NCBI RefSeq assembly: GCF_012999535.1
Contig: NZ_JABBWV010000001.1
Coordinates: 124,001 to 188,000 of the forward strand
Reading direction: 5' to 3'
DNA from: Microbispora sp. H11081
GTDB taxonomy: Bacteria > Actinomycetota > Actinomycetes > Streptosporangiales > Streptosporangiaceae
Length of the DNA: 64,000 nt
The position numbers and the translations under genes were made by a program. The notes below the pieces were generated by a model. That model was not told the DNA's origin, did not search any database, and was given only the letters and a program-made list of their open reading frames with translations. Positions 33,968 to 42,308 of this stretch are shown piece by piece (position 1 is the stretch's first letter; each line of letters begins with the position of its first letter).

Positions 33968-34100
33968 GGGGCGATCGGCGCCGCCGGATGCTGGGACGGT
34001 GCGTCCGTGGCTTCCCGTGGCTTCGTGGTCCCACCGCGGCTTCCCCGCGGGCCGGCCGGAAGACGACCGGCACCGTCCACCCGAGCGATAAGGACCGGAG

Positions 34101-35405
34101 ATGAACGATCACAAGGCGCTGATCCTGGACGAGGTCCGCAAGTACCACCAGGACGTCCAGACCGGTGGGGAATTCGTGCCGGGGGTGACCGAGATCTGGC
34201 CGACCGGCGCCGTGCACGACGTCGAGGACCGCGTGGCCCTGGTCGAGGCGGCGCTGGACCTGCGGGTGGCCGCCGGTCAGCGCGCGCGCAAGTTCGAGTC
34301 GGTGTTCGCCCGCAAGATGAAGCGGCGCAAGGCGTTCCTCACCACCTCGGGGTCATCCGCGAACCTGCTGGCGGTCTCCGCGCTGACCTCGCAGCGTCTG
34401 CAGGACATGCGGCTGCGGCCGGGCGACGAGGTGATCACGGTCGCCGCGGCCTTCCCCACGACGGTCAACCCCATCCTGCAGAACGGCCTGGTGCCGGTCT
34501 TCGTCGACGTCGAGCTGGGCACGTACAACCCGACGGTCGAGGCGGTCGAGCGGGCGATCGGCCCCAAGACCAAGGCGATCATGATCGCGCACACTGTGGG
34601 CAACCCGTTCGACGTCGTCGACATGGCGAGGCTCGCGACCGAGCACGACCTGTTCCTCATCGAGGACAACTGCGACGCCGTCGGCGCCCTGTACGACGGC
34701 GAGCCCACCGGCACGTTCGGCGATCTCGCGACCGTGAGCTTCTACCCGGCCCACCACATGACGATGGGCGAGGGCGGCTGCGTCCTCACCTCGAACCTGG
34801 TGCTGGCCAGGATCGTCGAGTCGCTGCGCGACTGGGGCCGCGACTGCTGGTGCGAGCCCGGCGAGAGCAACACCTGCCTCAAGCGGTTCGACTACCAGAT
34901 GGGCACGCTCCCGAAGGGCTACGACCACAAGTACATCTACTCGCACGTCGGCTACAACCTGAAGGCGACGGAGCTGCAGGCGGCGCTCGGCCTCAGCCAG
35001 CTCGAGAAGCTCGACGACTTCTGCGCGACGCGGCGGCGCAACTGGCGGCGGCTGCGCGAAGGGCTGGACGGCGTGCCGCACCTGCTGCTCCCCGAGGCGA
35101 CCCCGCGCAGCGACCCCAGCTGGTACGGATTCGTCATCACCGTCGACCCGCAGGCGCCGTTCGGCGCGGGCGAGCTCGTGGACTTCCTGGAGAACCGCAA
35201 GATCGGCACGCGCCGGCTGTTCGCGGGCAACCTGATCAGGCACCCGGCCTACGCCGACCAGCCGTACCGCGTCGTGGGCGAGCTGACCAACACCGACATC
35301 ATCACCACCCAGACCTTCCACGTCGGGGTGTACCCGGGCCTGACCGACGAGATGATCGACTACGTCGTCTCGTCCATCACCGAATTCGTGCGGGCACGTG
35401 GATGA
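34101..35405 (+). CDS. NDP-4-ketosugar 3-dehydratase (RfbH/ColD/SpnQ/E1-like, PMP and [2Fe-2S])
   Basis: A 434-aa member of the aminotransferase fold in which the Schiff-base lysine is replaced by histidine (H219 in [14 protein letters not shown]). It also has the E1-type iron-sulfur ligand pattern C191-x57-C249-x-C251-x7-C259 (EDNCDAV ... [12 protein letters not shown]). Both features define the PMP-dependent 3-dehydratases that remove the C3 hydroxyl of an NDP-4-ketosugar. These need an electron-transfer reductase; none is in the window. The ATG at 34101 has AAGGA at 6 nt. The expected product is a 3-deoxysugar, which is hard to reconcile with a madurosamine-like 3-C-methyl-3-hydroxy pattern and points to a different sugar. 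First gene of a three-gene operon. Confidence 0.92.
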   Translation: MNDHKALILDEVRKYHQDVQTGGEFVPGVTEIWPTGAVHDVEDRVALVEAALDLRVAAGQRARKFESVFARKMKRRKAFLTTSGSSANLLAVSALTSQRLQDMRLRPGDEVITVAAAFPTTVNPILQNGLVPVFVDVELGTYNPTVEAVERAIGPKTKAIMIAHTVGNPFDVVDMARLATEHDLFLIEDNCDAVGALYDGEPTGTFGDLATVSFYPAHHMTMGEGGCVLTSNLVLARIVESLRDWGRDCWCEPGESNTCLKRFDYQMGTLPKGYDHKYIYSHVGYNLKATELQAALGLSQLEKLDDFCATRRRNWRRLREGLDGVPHLLLPEATPRSDPSWYGFVITVDPQAPFGAGELVDFLENRKIGTRRLFAGNLIRHPAYADQPYRVVGELTNTDIITTQTFHVGVYPGLTDEMIDYVVSSITEFVRARG

Positions 35406-35463
35406 CGGCCCGGCCGCGCTGCCGGTTGCGCACGAGACGAGCCGCGTTCCGAGGGGGACCGAG

Positions 35464-37119
35464 ATGCGCGTACCGCTCATTTTCCGGCCGGTCCACGAGC
35501 GGGTGCTCGGGCACGCGCTGACCCGGCCGGACGACATCGCGATCGCCGTGGGCGACCACGGCCTCTCGTACGCCGAGCTGGCGCGGGACGCGGCCGCCGT
35601 CGCCGCGGCGCTGACCGCGGGCGGCGCGGCGGGCCGGCCGGTGGCCGTGCGGATGGACCCCGGCCCGCGTCAGGCCGCCGCCGTGCTCGGGGCGCTGAGC
35701 GCGGGAGCCCACCTGCTCTGCCTGGACCCCGGCGCGGCCGGACAGCGCGGCGCCGCCGTGCTCGACGACCTCCGCCCCGAGTGGCTGCTCCTCGACGGAG
35801 CGCAGGGCGTCCACGGCGAGCCGACGGCAAGCGGTGAGGCGGGCACGGGCGACGACCTCGCGGACTGGTACCGCCGCGCCTCGCGCGGGACGGTCCTCGA
35901 CGTCGCGAGCCTGCTCCGGCAGGCCGAGACCGCCGCCCCGGTCTCCACAGCACCGGTCTCTACCGGGCCCGGGGCGCACGGCGCGTCCCCCGACAACCTT
36001 ATGTACGTCGCCTACACCTCGGGCTCGACCGGCAGGCCCAAGGGGATCCCGCAGACCCACCGCGGCTTCGCGCAGTTCGTGACGTGGTTCGCCCGGGAGT
36101 TCAGGATCGGGCCCGGCGCCCGGGTGGCCCAGTGGGCGGCGCCGGGATACGACGCGAGCCTCGTCGAGATGTTCGCCCCGCTCGTCGCGGGCGCGACGCT
36201 CTGCCCCGTGCCGCCGAAGCTGAGGGCGAACCCGGAGCGCCTCGCCGCCTGGCTCGTCGCCGAGGGCGTCACGCACCTGCAGACCGTGCCCAGCTTCGCC
36301 CGCCGCCTGCTGGAGGCGATCACGGCTCTCGGGCCGGACGGGCGCCCTCCCGCGCTCGGCCACCTCCTGCTGGCGGGCGAGCCGCTCACCGCCGAACTGG
36401 CGAACGGCCTGCGCGCCGCCCTGCCCGGGATCCGGCTGATCAACCTGTACGGCCCGACCGAGTCGATCCTCGCCACCTGGCACGAGGTGTCGCGGACCGT
36501 GGAGGGCCGCGTGCCGATCGGCCGGCCCATCCCCGGCCGCGTGGTGCTGGTGCTGGACGAGCTGGACCGTCACTGCCCGCCGGGCGTCACCGGCGAGCTC
36601 GTCATCCGCAGCCCCTACCTCACCCCCGGGTACGCCGGAGCGGCGGCGGGGGAGCGGTCGGCGTTCCGCCCGCCGCGCGGGCCCGCCCGCCGGGGCCGCT
36701 ACTACCGCACGGGCGACCGGGGCCGGTGGACGGCGGACGGCGTGCTGGAGTTCGAGGGACGCCGCGACTTCCAGGTGAAGTTCAACGGCATCCGGCTGGA
36801 GCTCGGCGACGTCGAGGCGGCACTCAACGCGCACGAGAGCGTGGCCGAATGCGCCGTCGTCGCCGTGCCGGGGGCGCACCGTCAGGTCGCCAGCCTGGCG
36901 GCGTACGTCGTCCCGCGCGCCACGGCCGCCGAGGCGACGCCCGCCGCGTGGCGTGCCGCGCTGCGCCGCTGGTTCGGCAGGGCCATGCCGCCCGTGAGCT
37001 TCACTGTCGTGGGACACCTGCCGCGCACCGCGGGCGGCAAGGTGGACAGGGACCGGCTGCGGCGCGAGCGCGAGAACCGGCAGGCGGCCGAGGCGCGGCC
37101 TAAGGGGCTGATCGCATGA
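35464..37119 (+). CDS. Free-standing NRPS adenylation enzyme (SgcC1-like)
   Basis: A 551-aa adenylation domain without carrier or condensation domain. Core motifs: YTSGSTGRPKG (A3), NLYGPTES (A5), YYRTGDRGRW (A7), GRRDFQVKFNGIRLELGDVE (A8) and the lysine in TAGGKVDRDRL (A10). The A4 region is GYDASLVEMFAPL, keeping the aspartate that binds an amino group; my provisional by-eye specificity string is D-A-V-Q-L-A-L-L-A-K. In C-1027 and kedarcidin the matching enzyme loads an aromatic beta-amino acid on a free carrier protein. The ATG at 35464 has GAGGGGG at 6 nt; an in-frame GTG at 35398 overlaps the previous gene. The stop overlaps the next start (ATGA). Confidence 0.88.
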   Translation: MRVPLIFRPVHERVLGHALTRPDDIAIAVGDHGLSYAELARDAAAVAAALTAGGAAGRPVAVRMDPGPRQAAAVLGALSAGAHLLCLDPGAAGQRGAAVLDDLRPEWLLLDGAQGVHGEPTASGEAGTGDDLADWYRRASRGTVLDVASLLRQAETAAPVSTAPVSTGPGAHGASPDNLMYVAYTSGSTGRPKGIPQTHRGFAQFVTWFAREFRIGPGARVAQWAAPGYDASLVEMFAPLVAGATLCPVPPKLRANPERLAAWLVAEGVTHLQTVPSFARRLLEAITALGPDGRPPALGHLLLAGEPLTAELANGLRAALPGIRLINLYGPTESILATWHEVSRTVEGRVPIGRPIPGRVVLVLDELDRHCPPGVTGELVIRSPYLTPGYAGAAAGERSAFRPPRGPARRGRYYRTGDRGRWTADGVLEFEGRRDFQVKFNGIRLELGDVEAALNAHESVAECAVVAVPGAHRQVASLAAYVVPRATAAEATPAAWRAALRRWFGRAMPPVSFTVVGHLPRTAGGKVDRDRLRRERENRQAAEARPKGLIA

Positions 37120-38141
37120 GGGCACTGGTGCTGTCCGGCGGGTCCGGCACCCGGCTGCGGCCGTTCAGCTACTCGATGCCCAAACAGCTCATCCCCATCG
37201 CGAACCGGCCGGTGCTCGAACACGTGCTGGACAACATCCGCGACTGCGGCGTCACCGAGGTCGGGATCGTCGTCGGCCACTGGAGCTCGGAGATCGCGCG
37301 GGTGATCGGCGACGGCGGCAGGCTCGGCATGCGGGTCACCTACATCCCGCAGCATGAGCCGCTCGGGCTGGCCCACGCCGTACGGCTGGCGCGGCCGTTC
37401 CTGGGGGACGACGACTTCGTCATGTACCTCGGGGACAACATGCTGCCGGACGGGATCGCCGGCATCGCCGAGGACTTCCGCGCGGAGCGGCCGGCCGCCC
37501 AGGTGGTGGTGCACCGCGTGCCCGACCCGCGCGAGTTCGGCGTCGTCGAGCTCGACGCGGCCGGCGGCGTGCGGCGGCTGGTGGAGAAGCCCGCGCACCC
37601 CCTCAGCGACCTCGCCCTCGTCGGCGTCTACTTCTTCACGGCGGCGATCCACGAGGCGGTCGAGGCCATCAGGCCGAGCCGCAGGGGCGAGCTGGAGATC
37701 ACCGACGCGATCCAGTGGATGCTGGCGCGGGGCGCGGCGGTGAAGGCCACCGAGTATCGCGGCTACTGGAAGGACACCGGCAAGGCCGAGGACGTCCTGG
37801 AGTGCAACCGCCGCCTGCTCGGCGCGCTCGGCGACCAGGTCCTGGTCGCCCCCGGCGCCCGGGTGGTGCGCTCCGTCGTGACGGGGCCGGCGATCATCGG
37901 TCCCGGCACGCTGGTGGAGGACTGCCATCTGGGCCCGAACGTCTCCGTCGGCGAGGGGTGCGTGCTGCGCGGCACCCGGCTGGCCGACTCCATCGTGCTG
38001 GACGGGGCGTCGATCTCCGACGTCCCCGGCCTGTACGGCTCGATCATCGGGCGCGGCGCGGTGGTCGGCCCCACCAGGCCCGGCGCGGCACGGCACCGCC
38101 TGCTCGTCGGGGACCACACGCGGGTCGAGATCTCCGCCTGA
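37116..38141 (+). CDS. Glucose-1-phosphate nucleotidyltransferase, long form (SgcA1/StrD-like)
   Basis: A 341-aa nucleotidyltransferase. The N-terminal domain has LVLSGGSGTRLRPFSYSMPK and YLGDNMLPDG; the catalytic region VVELDAAGGVRRLVEKPAHP follows; the C-terminus is a left-handed beta-helix (VVTGPAIIGPGTLVEDCHLG). This long form with the beta-helix is the usual antibiotic-sugar type, making dTDP-glucose from dTTP and glucose 1-phosphate. It starts the sugar route feeding the dehydrogenase and decarboxylase. The ATG overlaps the adenylation gene's stop. No RmlB 4,6-dehydratase is visible, which favours the pentose route. Confidence 0.9.
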   Translation: MRALVLSGGSGTRLRPFSYSMPKQLIPIANRPVLEHVLDNIRDCGVTEVGIVVGHWSSEIARVIGDGGRLGMRVTYIPQHEPLGLAHAVRLARPFLGDDDFVMYLGDNMLPDGIAGIAEDFRAERPAAQVVVHRVPDPREFGVVELDAAGGVRRLVEKPAHPLSDLALVGVYFFTAAIHEAVEAIRPSRRGELEITDAIQWMLARGAAVKATEYRGYWKDTGKAEDVLECNRRLLGALGDQVLVAPGARVVRSVVTGPAIIGPGTLVEDCHLGPNVSVGEGCVLRGTRLADSIVLDGASISDVPGLYGSIIGRGAVVGPTRPGAARHRLLVGDHTRVEISA

Positions 38142-38182
38142 ACATCCGAGCGCCTGGACGTCCCGAGCGCCTGAACATCCGA

Positions 38183-38219
38183 GCGCCTCCCGGCCCTGGC
38201 CACCAGGGCCGGGAGGCGC
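38183..38219 (+). terminator. Terminator of the 34-38 kb operon
   Basis: Perfect 17-bp stem (GCGCCTCCCGGCCCTGG and its complement), 3-nt loop. It is preceded by three near-repeats of CCTGAACATCCGAGCG (38137, 38153, 38170). Confidence 0.85.
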
Positions 38220-38293
38220 CGAGCCGTGAGCCCCGATCGCCGGGAACAGAACGGGCAGAACGCCAGGCGGAACAGAAACAGGCAGAAACGAAA

Positions 38294-38321
38294 CGAGGAG
38301 GACTCCGCGGAGTCCTCCTCG
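38294..38321 (-). terminator. Terminator of the SgcJ-like gene
   Basis: Perfect 28-bp palindrome without a loop spacer (CGAGGAGGACTCCG and its complement), 20 nt past the leftward stop. Confidence 0.8.
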
Positions 38322-38341
38322 TCGCCGGTTCAGCGCGCGGA

Positions 38342-38758
38342 TCAGGCCGCGGCGGCGGTCGGGGTGTTCTGGTAGGCCGTGATCAGCCACGTGCCGTCCT
38401 GCCGGGCGAGCACCCAGGTGGCCCGGATGGCCCGCTCCGGCGCGACCTCGGTCTCGCCGGGGGCCAGGACACCGCCCTGCGTGACCAGCACGGCCGCGTC
38501 GGAGCCGATGAACTTGACCGAAATCGGCTCGCCGGTCACCCGGGTTCCCTTGTACGGCCCTGCGTAGGCCGCCTTGAAGAATTCGCGGATCGCCTCCCGC
38601 CCGCTGACGAAGACGCCACCGGGCAGGATCATGGTGGCGTCCTCGGTGCAGGCCGCGGCGAAGGCGTCGGCGTCGTTGCCTGCCCAAGCGGCGACGATGC
38701 GCCCGGGCACCTCGCGGAGGGCCGCGATCTCGTCGTTGATCGTCGAAGTAGCGCTCAT
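38342..38758 (-). CDS. SnoaL-like/NTF2-fold protein (SgcJ/EcaC family)
   Basis: A 138-aa single-domain alpha+beta cone protein: DEIAALREVPGRIVAAWAGN, FAAACTEDATMILPGGVFVS, REAIREFFKAAYAGPYKGTR and TWVLARQDGTWLITAYQ. It belongs to the family named after SgcJ of C-1027; homologues occur in nearly all enediyne clusters. SgcJ-type proteins are thought to help the core PKS give the right heptaene product rather than to catalyse a known step. The ATG at 38758 has AAGGA at 9 nt. It is a single-gene unit with its own 16-bp element 68 nt upstream. Confidence 0.88.
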   Translation of the reverse strand: MSATSTINDEIAALREVPGRIVAAWAGNDADAFAAACTEDATMILPGGVFVSGREAIREFFKAAYAGPYKGTRVTGEPISVKFIGSDAAVLVTQGGVLAPGETEVAPERAIRATWVLARQDGTWLITAYQNTPTAAAA

Positions 38759-38825
38759 GCTCGTTGTTCCTTCGCTGGACGGCTGGAACTCACCTCCCCA
38801 TAGTCAGGACCGGGCCGCTGACCAC

Positions 38826-38841
38826 GCATCTCTGCCCGTGC
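38826..38841 (-). promoter_or_regulatory. 16-bp cluster promoter element, site 12 (SgcJ-like gene)
   Basis: Reads GCACGGGCAGAGATGC, 20 nt, GACTAT (38800-38805), 68 nt upstream of the SgcJ-like start. It is 30 nt beyond the stop of the ADIC synthase gene. Confidence 0.7.
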
Positions 38842-38871
38842 GCTACCACGGGGGGCGGCCGGCGGCGGCCC

Positions 38872-40767
38872 TCACCGGGGGACCGGCAGCCGGTCGAGCA
38901 GCGCGGCGATGGCGTCGCGGAGGATGGACACGCCGTTCTCCGTGAGCACCGACTCGGCGTGGAACTGCATCGAGCCGAAGCCGGGGCCGCGCAGCGCGTG
39001 CACCTCCCCGGTGCGGTGGTCGCGGCTGACCTCGACGGGCGCGGCCAGCCCGGGGATCTCGACGACGTCGGCGTCGGCCCTGGCGGCGAACGCGTTGTAG
39101 AAGCCGACCCTGACGCTGCGGCCGAACAGGTCGATCTCGCGCTGCACGCCCTGGTTCGGCACGGCCCTGCGCACCAGCGGCAGGCCCAGCGCCGTGCTGA
39201 GCACCTGGTGGCTCAGGCACACCGCGAGGAAGGGACGCCGCTCCCGCAGCAGCCGCCGTACGGCCTCGCGCAGGTGGGCGATCTTGGGGTGGGCGACGTC
39301 GCGGGGGTCGCCTGGCCCGGGTCCGAGGACCACCAGGTCGTGGCCGTCCAGCGAGTACGGCTCGTCGAACCGCCGTACGGCCACCTCCAGGCCGAGCGAC
39401 CGGAGCTGATGGGCGATCATGGAGGTGAAGTTGTCCTCGGCGTCCACCACGAGGACCCGCCGGCCGATCAGGCCGGGCGTCCACTGCACCCGGTGCTCGT
39501 CCTCCCGCATCCAGAAGCCGGCGATCGTGTCGTTGCGGGCGTCGAGCGCCCGGCGCACGTCGGGGTGGTCGGCGAAGCGCCCCGGCGGCTCCATGCAGAG
39601 CACGTCGAGCAGCCCGGCCGCCTTGGCCCGGGTCTCGGCCGCCTCGGAGAGCGGGTCGGAGTGGCGCACCAGGGTCGCGCCCACCGCGATCCGCACCCGG
39701 CCCTCGTTGTCGATGTCCGCCGTGCGGATGAGGATGGAGGAGTCGAGCGTGCGGCCGCCGGCGGCGTCCCTGCCGATGAGCGCGACGACGCCGCTGTAGT
39801 AGCCGCGTCCCTCCGGCTCGTACCGGCTGATCACCCGGCAGGCGCTCTCCAGCGGGCTCCCCGTGACGGTGGGCGCGAAGAGCGTCTCGCGCAGGATCTC
39901 GCGCACGTCGCGGGTGGTGCGGCCGTCGATGAAGTACTCGGTGTGCGCGACCCGCGTCATCTCCTTCAGGTACGGCCCCGACACCCGCCCGCCGGAGTGG
40001 CAGATGCGCCCCATCATCTTGAGCTCCTCGTCGAGCACCATGTAGAGCTCGTCGGCCTCCTTGCGGTCGGCGAGGAAGGCCATGAGCCCCGGCAGGGTCG
40101 GGCCGGACGCGGGGTAGCGGTAGGTGCCGCTGATCGGGTTCATCGTCGCGACGCCGCCCGACAGGCTGATGTGCCGCTCCGGGGTGGCGCCGACGAACGT
40201 GCGGTCGCCGGTGTGGATGACGAACGTCCAGTACGTGCCGGACTCGCGTTCCGTCAGCCGGCGGAAGAACGTCAGCGCGCTGCCCACGGAGTAGCCGGAG
40301 ATCTCGGCGGTGAACGACCGCTTGATGACGAAGTTGGCGCCCTCGCCGTGGCCGATCTCCTCCTCGATGACCTTCCGCACCACGGCCGCGTACTCGTCGT
40401 CGTCCAGGTCCACGCGGCGGGCGCCGGCGACCACGCGCGTACGGGGGATTCGCCGCAGCGCGTCGGTGAGCGGCAGCGTCCCCTGCTCGGTGATCGTCAT
40501 CGCCAGCAGCGGCTCGTGGTCGTCCACCACTGTGAAGCCCCGCTCGGTGATCTGCCGGAAGGGGATGAGGGCCAGCGTCTCGTGGCGGGCCTCGCCGGTG
40601 GCGCCGGGATCGTCGGGAAGCGGCAGTTCGTCGAGCGTCCCGACCGCGGACATGTCGCCCACGAGGACGTCGAGCAGGCCCTGGCGGCCGGCCCCCGGGC
40701 GGTGCAGCAGCGCGAAGGCGGGCGGCTCAGGGGAGAGCACCTTGTCGAGAATCCGTTCGGCCGTCAT
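38872..40767 (-). CDS. 2-Amino-2-deoxyisochorismate synthase (SgcD/PhzE-like)
   Basis: A 631-aa fusion of a chorismate-binding domain (residues 1 to about 430, with FVIKRSFTAEISGYS, FVGATPERHIS, NPISGTYRYP and the C-terminal RIAVGATLVRHSDPLSEAAE) and a class I glutamine amidotransferase (about 440-631: VLGPGPGDPRD, nucleophile in LAVCLSHQVLS, His/Glu in MQFHAESVLTE). The order TrpE-like then TrpG-like and lack of pyruvate-lyase function are typical of PhzE and SgcD, which make ADIC from chorismate and glutamine. With the SgcG-like enzyme at 17.9 kb it gives the 3-enolpyruvoylanthranilate precursor of benzoxazolinate. The ATG at 40767 follows GGAGGGA. Confidence 0.92.
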   Translation of the reverse strand: MTAERILDKVLSPEPPAFALLHRPGAGRQGLLDVLVGDMSAVGTLDELPLPDDPGATGEARHETLALIPFRQITERGFTVVDDHEPLLAMTITEQGTLPLTDALRRIPRTRVVAGARRVDLDDDEYAAVVRKVIEEEIGHGEGANFVIKRSFTAEISGYSVGSALTFFRRLTERESGTYWTFVIHTGDRTFVGATPERHISLSGGVATMNPISGTYRYPASGPTLPGLMAFLADRKEADELYMVLDEELKMMGRICHSGGRVSGPYLKEMTRVAHTEYFIDGRTTRDVREILRETLFAPTVTGSPLESACRVISRYEPEGRGYYSGVVALIGRDAAGGRTLDSSILIRTADIDNEGRVRIAVGATLVRHSDPLSEAAETRAKAAGLLDVLCMEPPGRFADHPDVRRALDARNDTIAGFWMREDEHRVQWTPGLIGRRVLVVDAEDNFTSMIAHQLRSLGLEVAVRRFDEPYSLDGHDLVVLGPGPGDPRDVAHPKIAHLREAVRRLLRERRPFLAVCLSHQVLSTALGLPLVRRAVPNQGVQREIDLFGRSVRVGFYNAFAARADADVVEIPGLAAPVEVSRDHRTGEVHALRGPGFGSMQFHAESVLTENGVSILRDAIAALLDRLPVPR

Positions 40768-41179
40768 CGCTGTCCCTCCAGACTCGGGGAAAGGCCAGGC
40801 GCCGGGGCGAGGCCCGCCAGGGGAGAAAGGTCCGGCGCGGGGGCGGGATCCCTCATGGCACGACTGTGCGGTCCGCCGTGAGCCACGGACAAGGCGGAGT
40901 GGAGGCAGCATGTTGCGTGCCGATAACCGTTTCCTGCCAGCGTGGGGCCGCCCGGGAAAGGGCCGGGCGTGGTGCCGTCGCGGCGCACCCGGCCCTTGCT
41001 TCATGCCCTGACGAACGGTCGGGAGAATGGTCAGCCCGGCCGGCCCTCCGCGACGGGACGGAGGCTGGCAGGAACCTGTACCGCACGGGCATCTTGCTGA
41101 CGCCGCCGCGTCTGGCCCGTGCCGTCGAAACGCGCGAGATTGCCCATGCGGAGATCCGTACTCGCACCGAGGGAGAGGC
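40768..41179. promoter_or_regulatory. Divergent intergenic region between ADIC synthase and tyrA
   Basis: 412 nt without a supported gene and without the 16-bp element. It holds one strong hairpin, AAGGGCCGGG / CCCGGCCCTT (40958-40997), placed between two divergent starts, where a terminator would not be expected; it could be a leader structure. No tryptophan- or tyrosine-rich leader peptide is visible. Confidence 0.4.
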
Positions 41180-42067
41180 ATGATGACTTCGTCGTCTATT
41201 CGCCGCGTCACGATCATCGGCTGTGGTCTGATCGGCGCCTCTGCCGCGCTCGCGCTGCGCGAGGCGGGCGTCGAGGTCGCGCTGCACGACCGCGACCCGC
41301 ACGCGGTGGCCGTCGCCGAGCGGATGGGCGCGGGCGTCGCGCTGACCCCCGGCGCTCCCGTGGCGGACGTGGTGGTCGTCGCGACCCCGCCGTCCACCGT
41401 GGCCGCAGTGCTGCGGGACGCCCAGGCCAGGGGCCTCGGCGTCGTCTACACCGATGTCGCGAGCACCAAGGCCCGCGTGGTCGCCGAGGCCGAGCGGGCG
41501 GGCTGCGACCTCACCACGTACGTCCCGGGGCACCCGATGGCGGGGGCGGAGGCGTCGGGCCCCGAGGCGGCCAGGGCCGACCTGTTCACCGGACGGCCGT
41601 GGACGCTCTGCCCGCTTCCCGCGACACCGCTGCGGCCGGTGCGCGTGGTGGCCGAACTGGTGGCGGCGTGCGGAGCCGAGCACCGGCTGCTGACGCCGGA
41701 CGTCCACGACCTGGCCGTCGCCGCGAGCTCGCACGCGCCGCACCTGGTGTCGGCGGCGCTGGCGGCGAGGTTCGCCGGAGCGGACGAGACCACGCTCTCC
41801 GTGGTGGGGCCCGGCCTGCGCGACGTCACGCGGGTGGCCGCCGGCGATCCCGGCCTGTGGGGCGACATCCTGCGGCAGAACGCCGAGCCGGTCGCCGCCG
41901 TCCTGGAGGCGGTGGCGCGGGACCTGGCCGCCGCGGCGGCGGCGCTGCGCGACCCGGAGGGCGGGGACCTGCTCGCCGACCTGCTCACGCGAGGCAACGA
42001 CGGCCGGGCGCGCATCGTCGGCGGGGGCGCGCGGCGCCCGGTGCGGGCGGACGCGCTCGCGGCCTGA
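41180..42067 (+). CDS. tyrA: Prephenate dehydrogenase (TyrA family)
   Basis: A 295-aa NAD(P)-dependent prephenate dehydrogenase: the dinucleotide motif VTIIGCGLIGASAALAL, TDVASTKARVV, the active-site YVPGHPMAGAEASG with its histidine, and SSHAPHLVSAALAARF in the helical C-terminal domain. There is no ACT regulatory domain, so it may escape tyrosine feedback. It would raise the supply of 4-hydroxyphenylpyruvate and hence tyrosine for the aromatic amino-acid unit, while the divergently transcribed ADIC synthase draws on the same chorismate pool. ATG ATG starts at 41180 and 41183 follow GGGAGAGG. This is probably a duplicated, pathway-dedicated copy. Confidence 0.88.
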   Translation: MMTSSSIRRVTIIGCGLIGASAALALREAGVEVALHDRDPHAVAVAERMGAGVALTPGAPVADVVVVATPPSTVAAVLRDAQARGLGVVYTDVASTKARVVAEAERAGCDLTTYVPGHPMAGAEASGPEAARADLFTGRPWTLCPLPATPLRPVRVVAELVAACGAEHRLLTPDVHDLAVAASSHAPHLVSAALAARFAGADETTLSVVGPGLRDVTRVAAGDPGLWGDILRQNAEPVAAVLEAVARDLAAAAAALRDPEGGDLLADLLTRGNDGRARIVGGGARRPVRADALAA

Positions 42068-42308
42068 GCCGCGTCGCCACCGCGGCCCTCTGCGACCTTC
42101 CGCGGCCCTCGGCGTCCCCCGTGACGGGGGACGCGGCCGGGGCTGCGCAACCAGAAAGGTGTGCACTCCACGGGGCCGGTGCGACAGTCGAGGAGACCCA
42201 GCGGCGGCCTCCGCACCGCATCGCGTCGCGGGCGTGTCACGCGCCCGCAGGTGCCGTGAGCTGGGACTCGAGGAGCGGCTTCAGCGCCGACGGCACGAGG
42301 AGGAAACG

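Noticed and set aside
40764-40988. Small leftward ORF before the ADIC synthase as an attenuation leader peptide
   Set aside because: It is Pro/Gly/Arg-rich without tryptophan runs, has no good ribosome site, and overlaps the ADIC synthase start.
41137-41152. Possible 16-bp element upstream of tyrA (GCCCATGCGGAGATCC)
   Set aside because: It differs at conserved end positions, and the expected -10 position would fall on the start codon.
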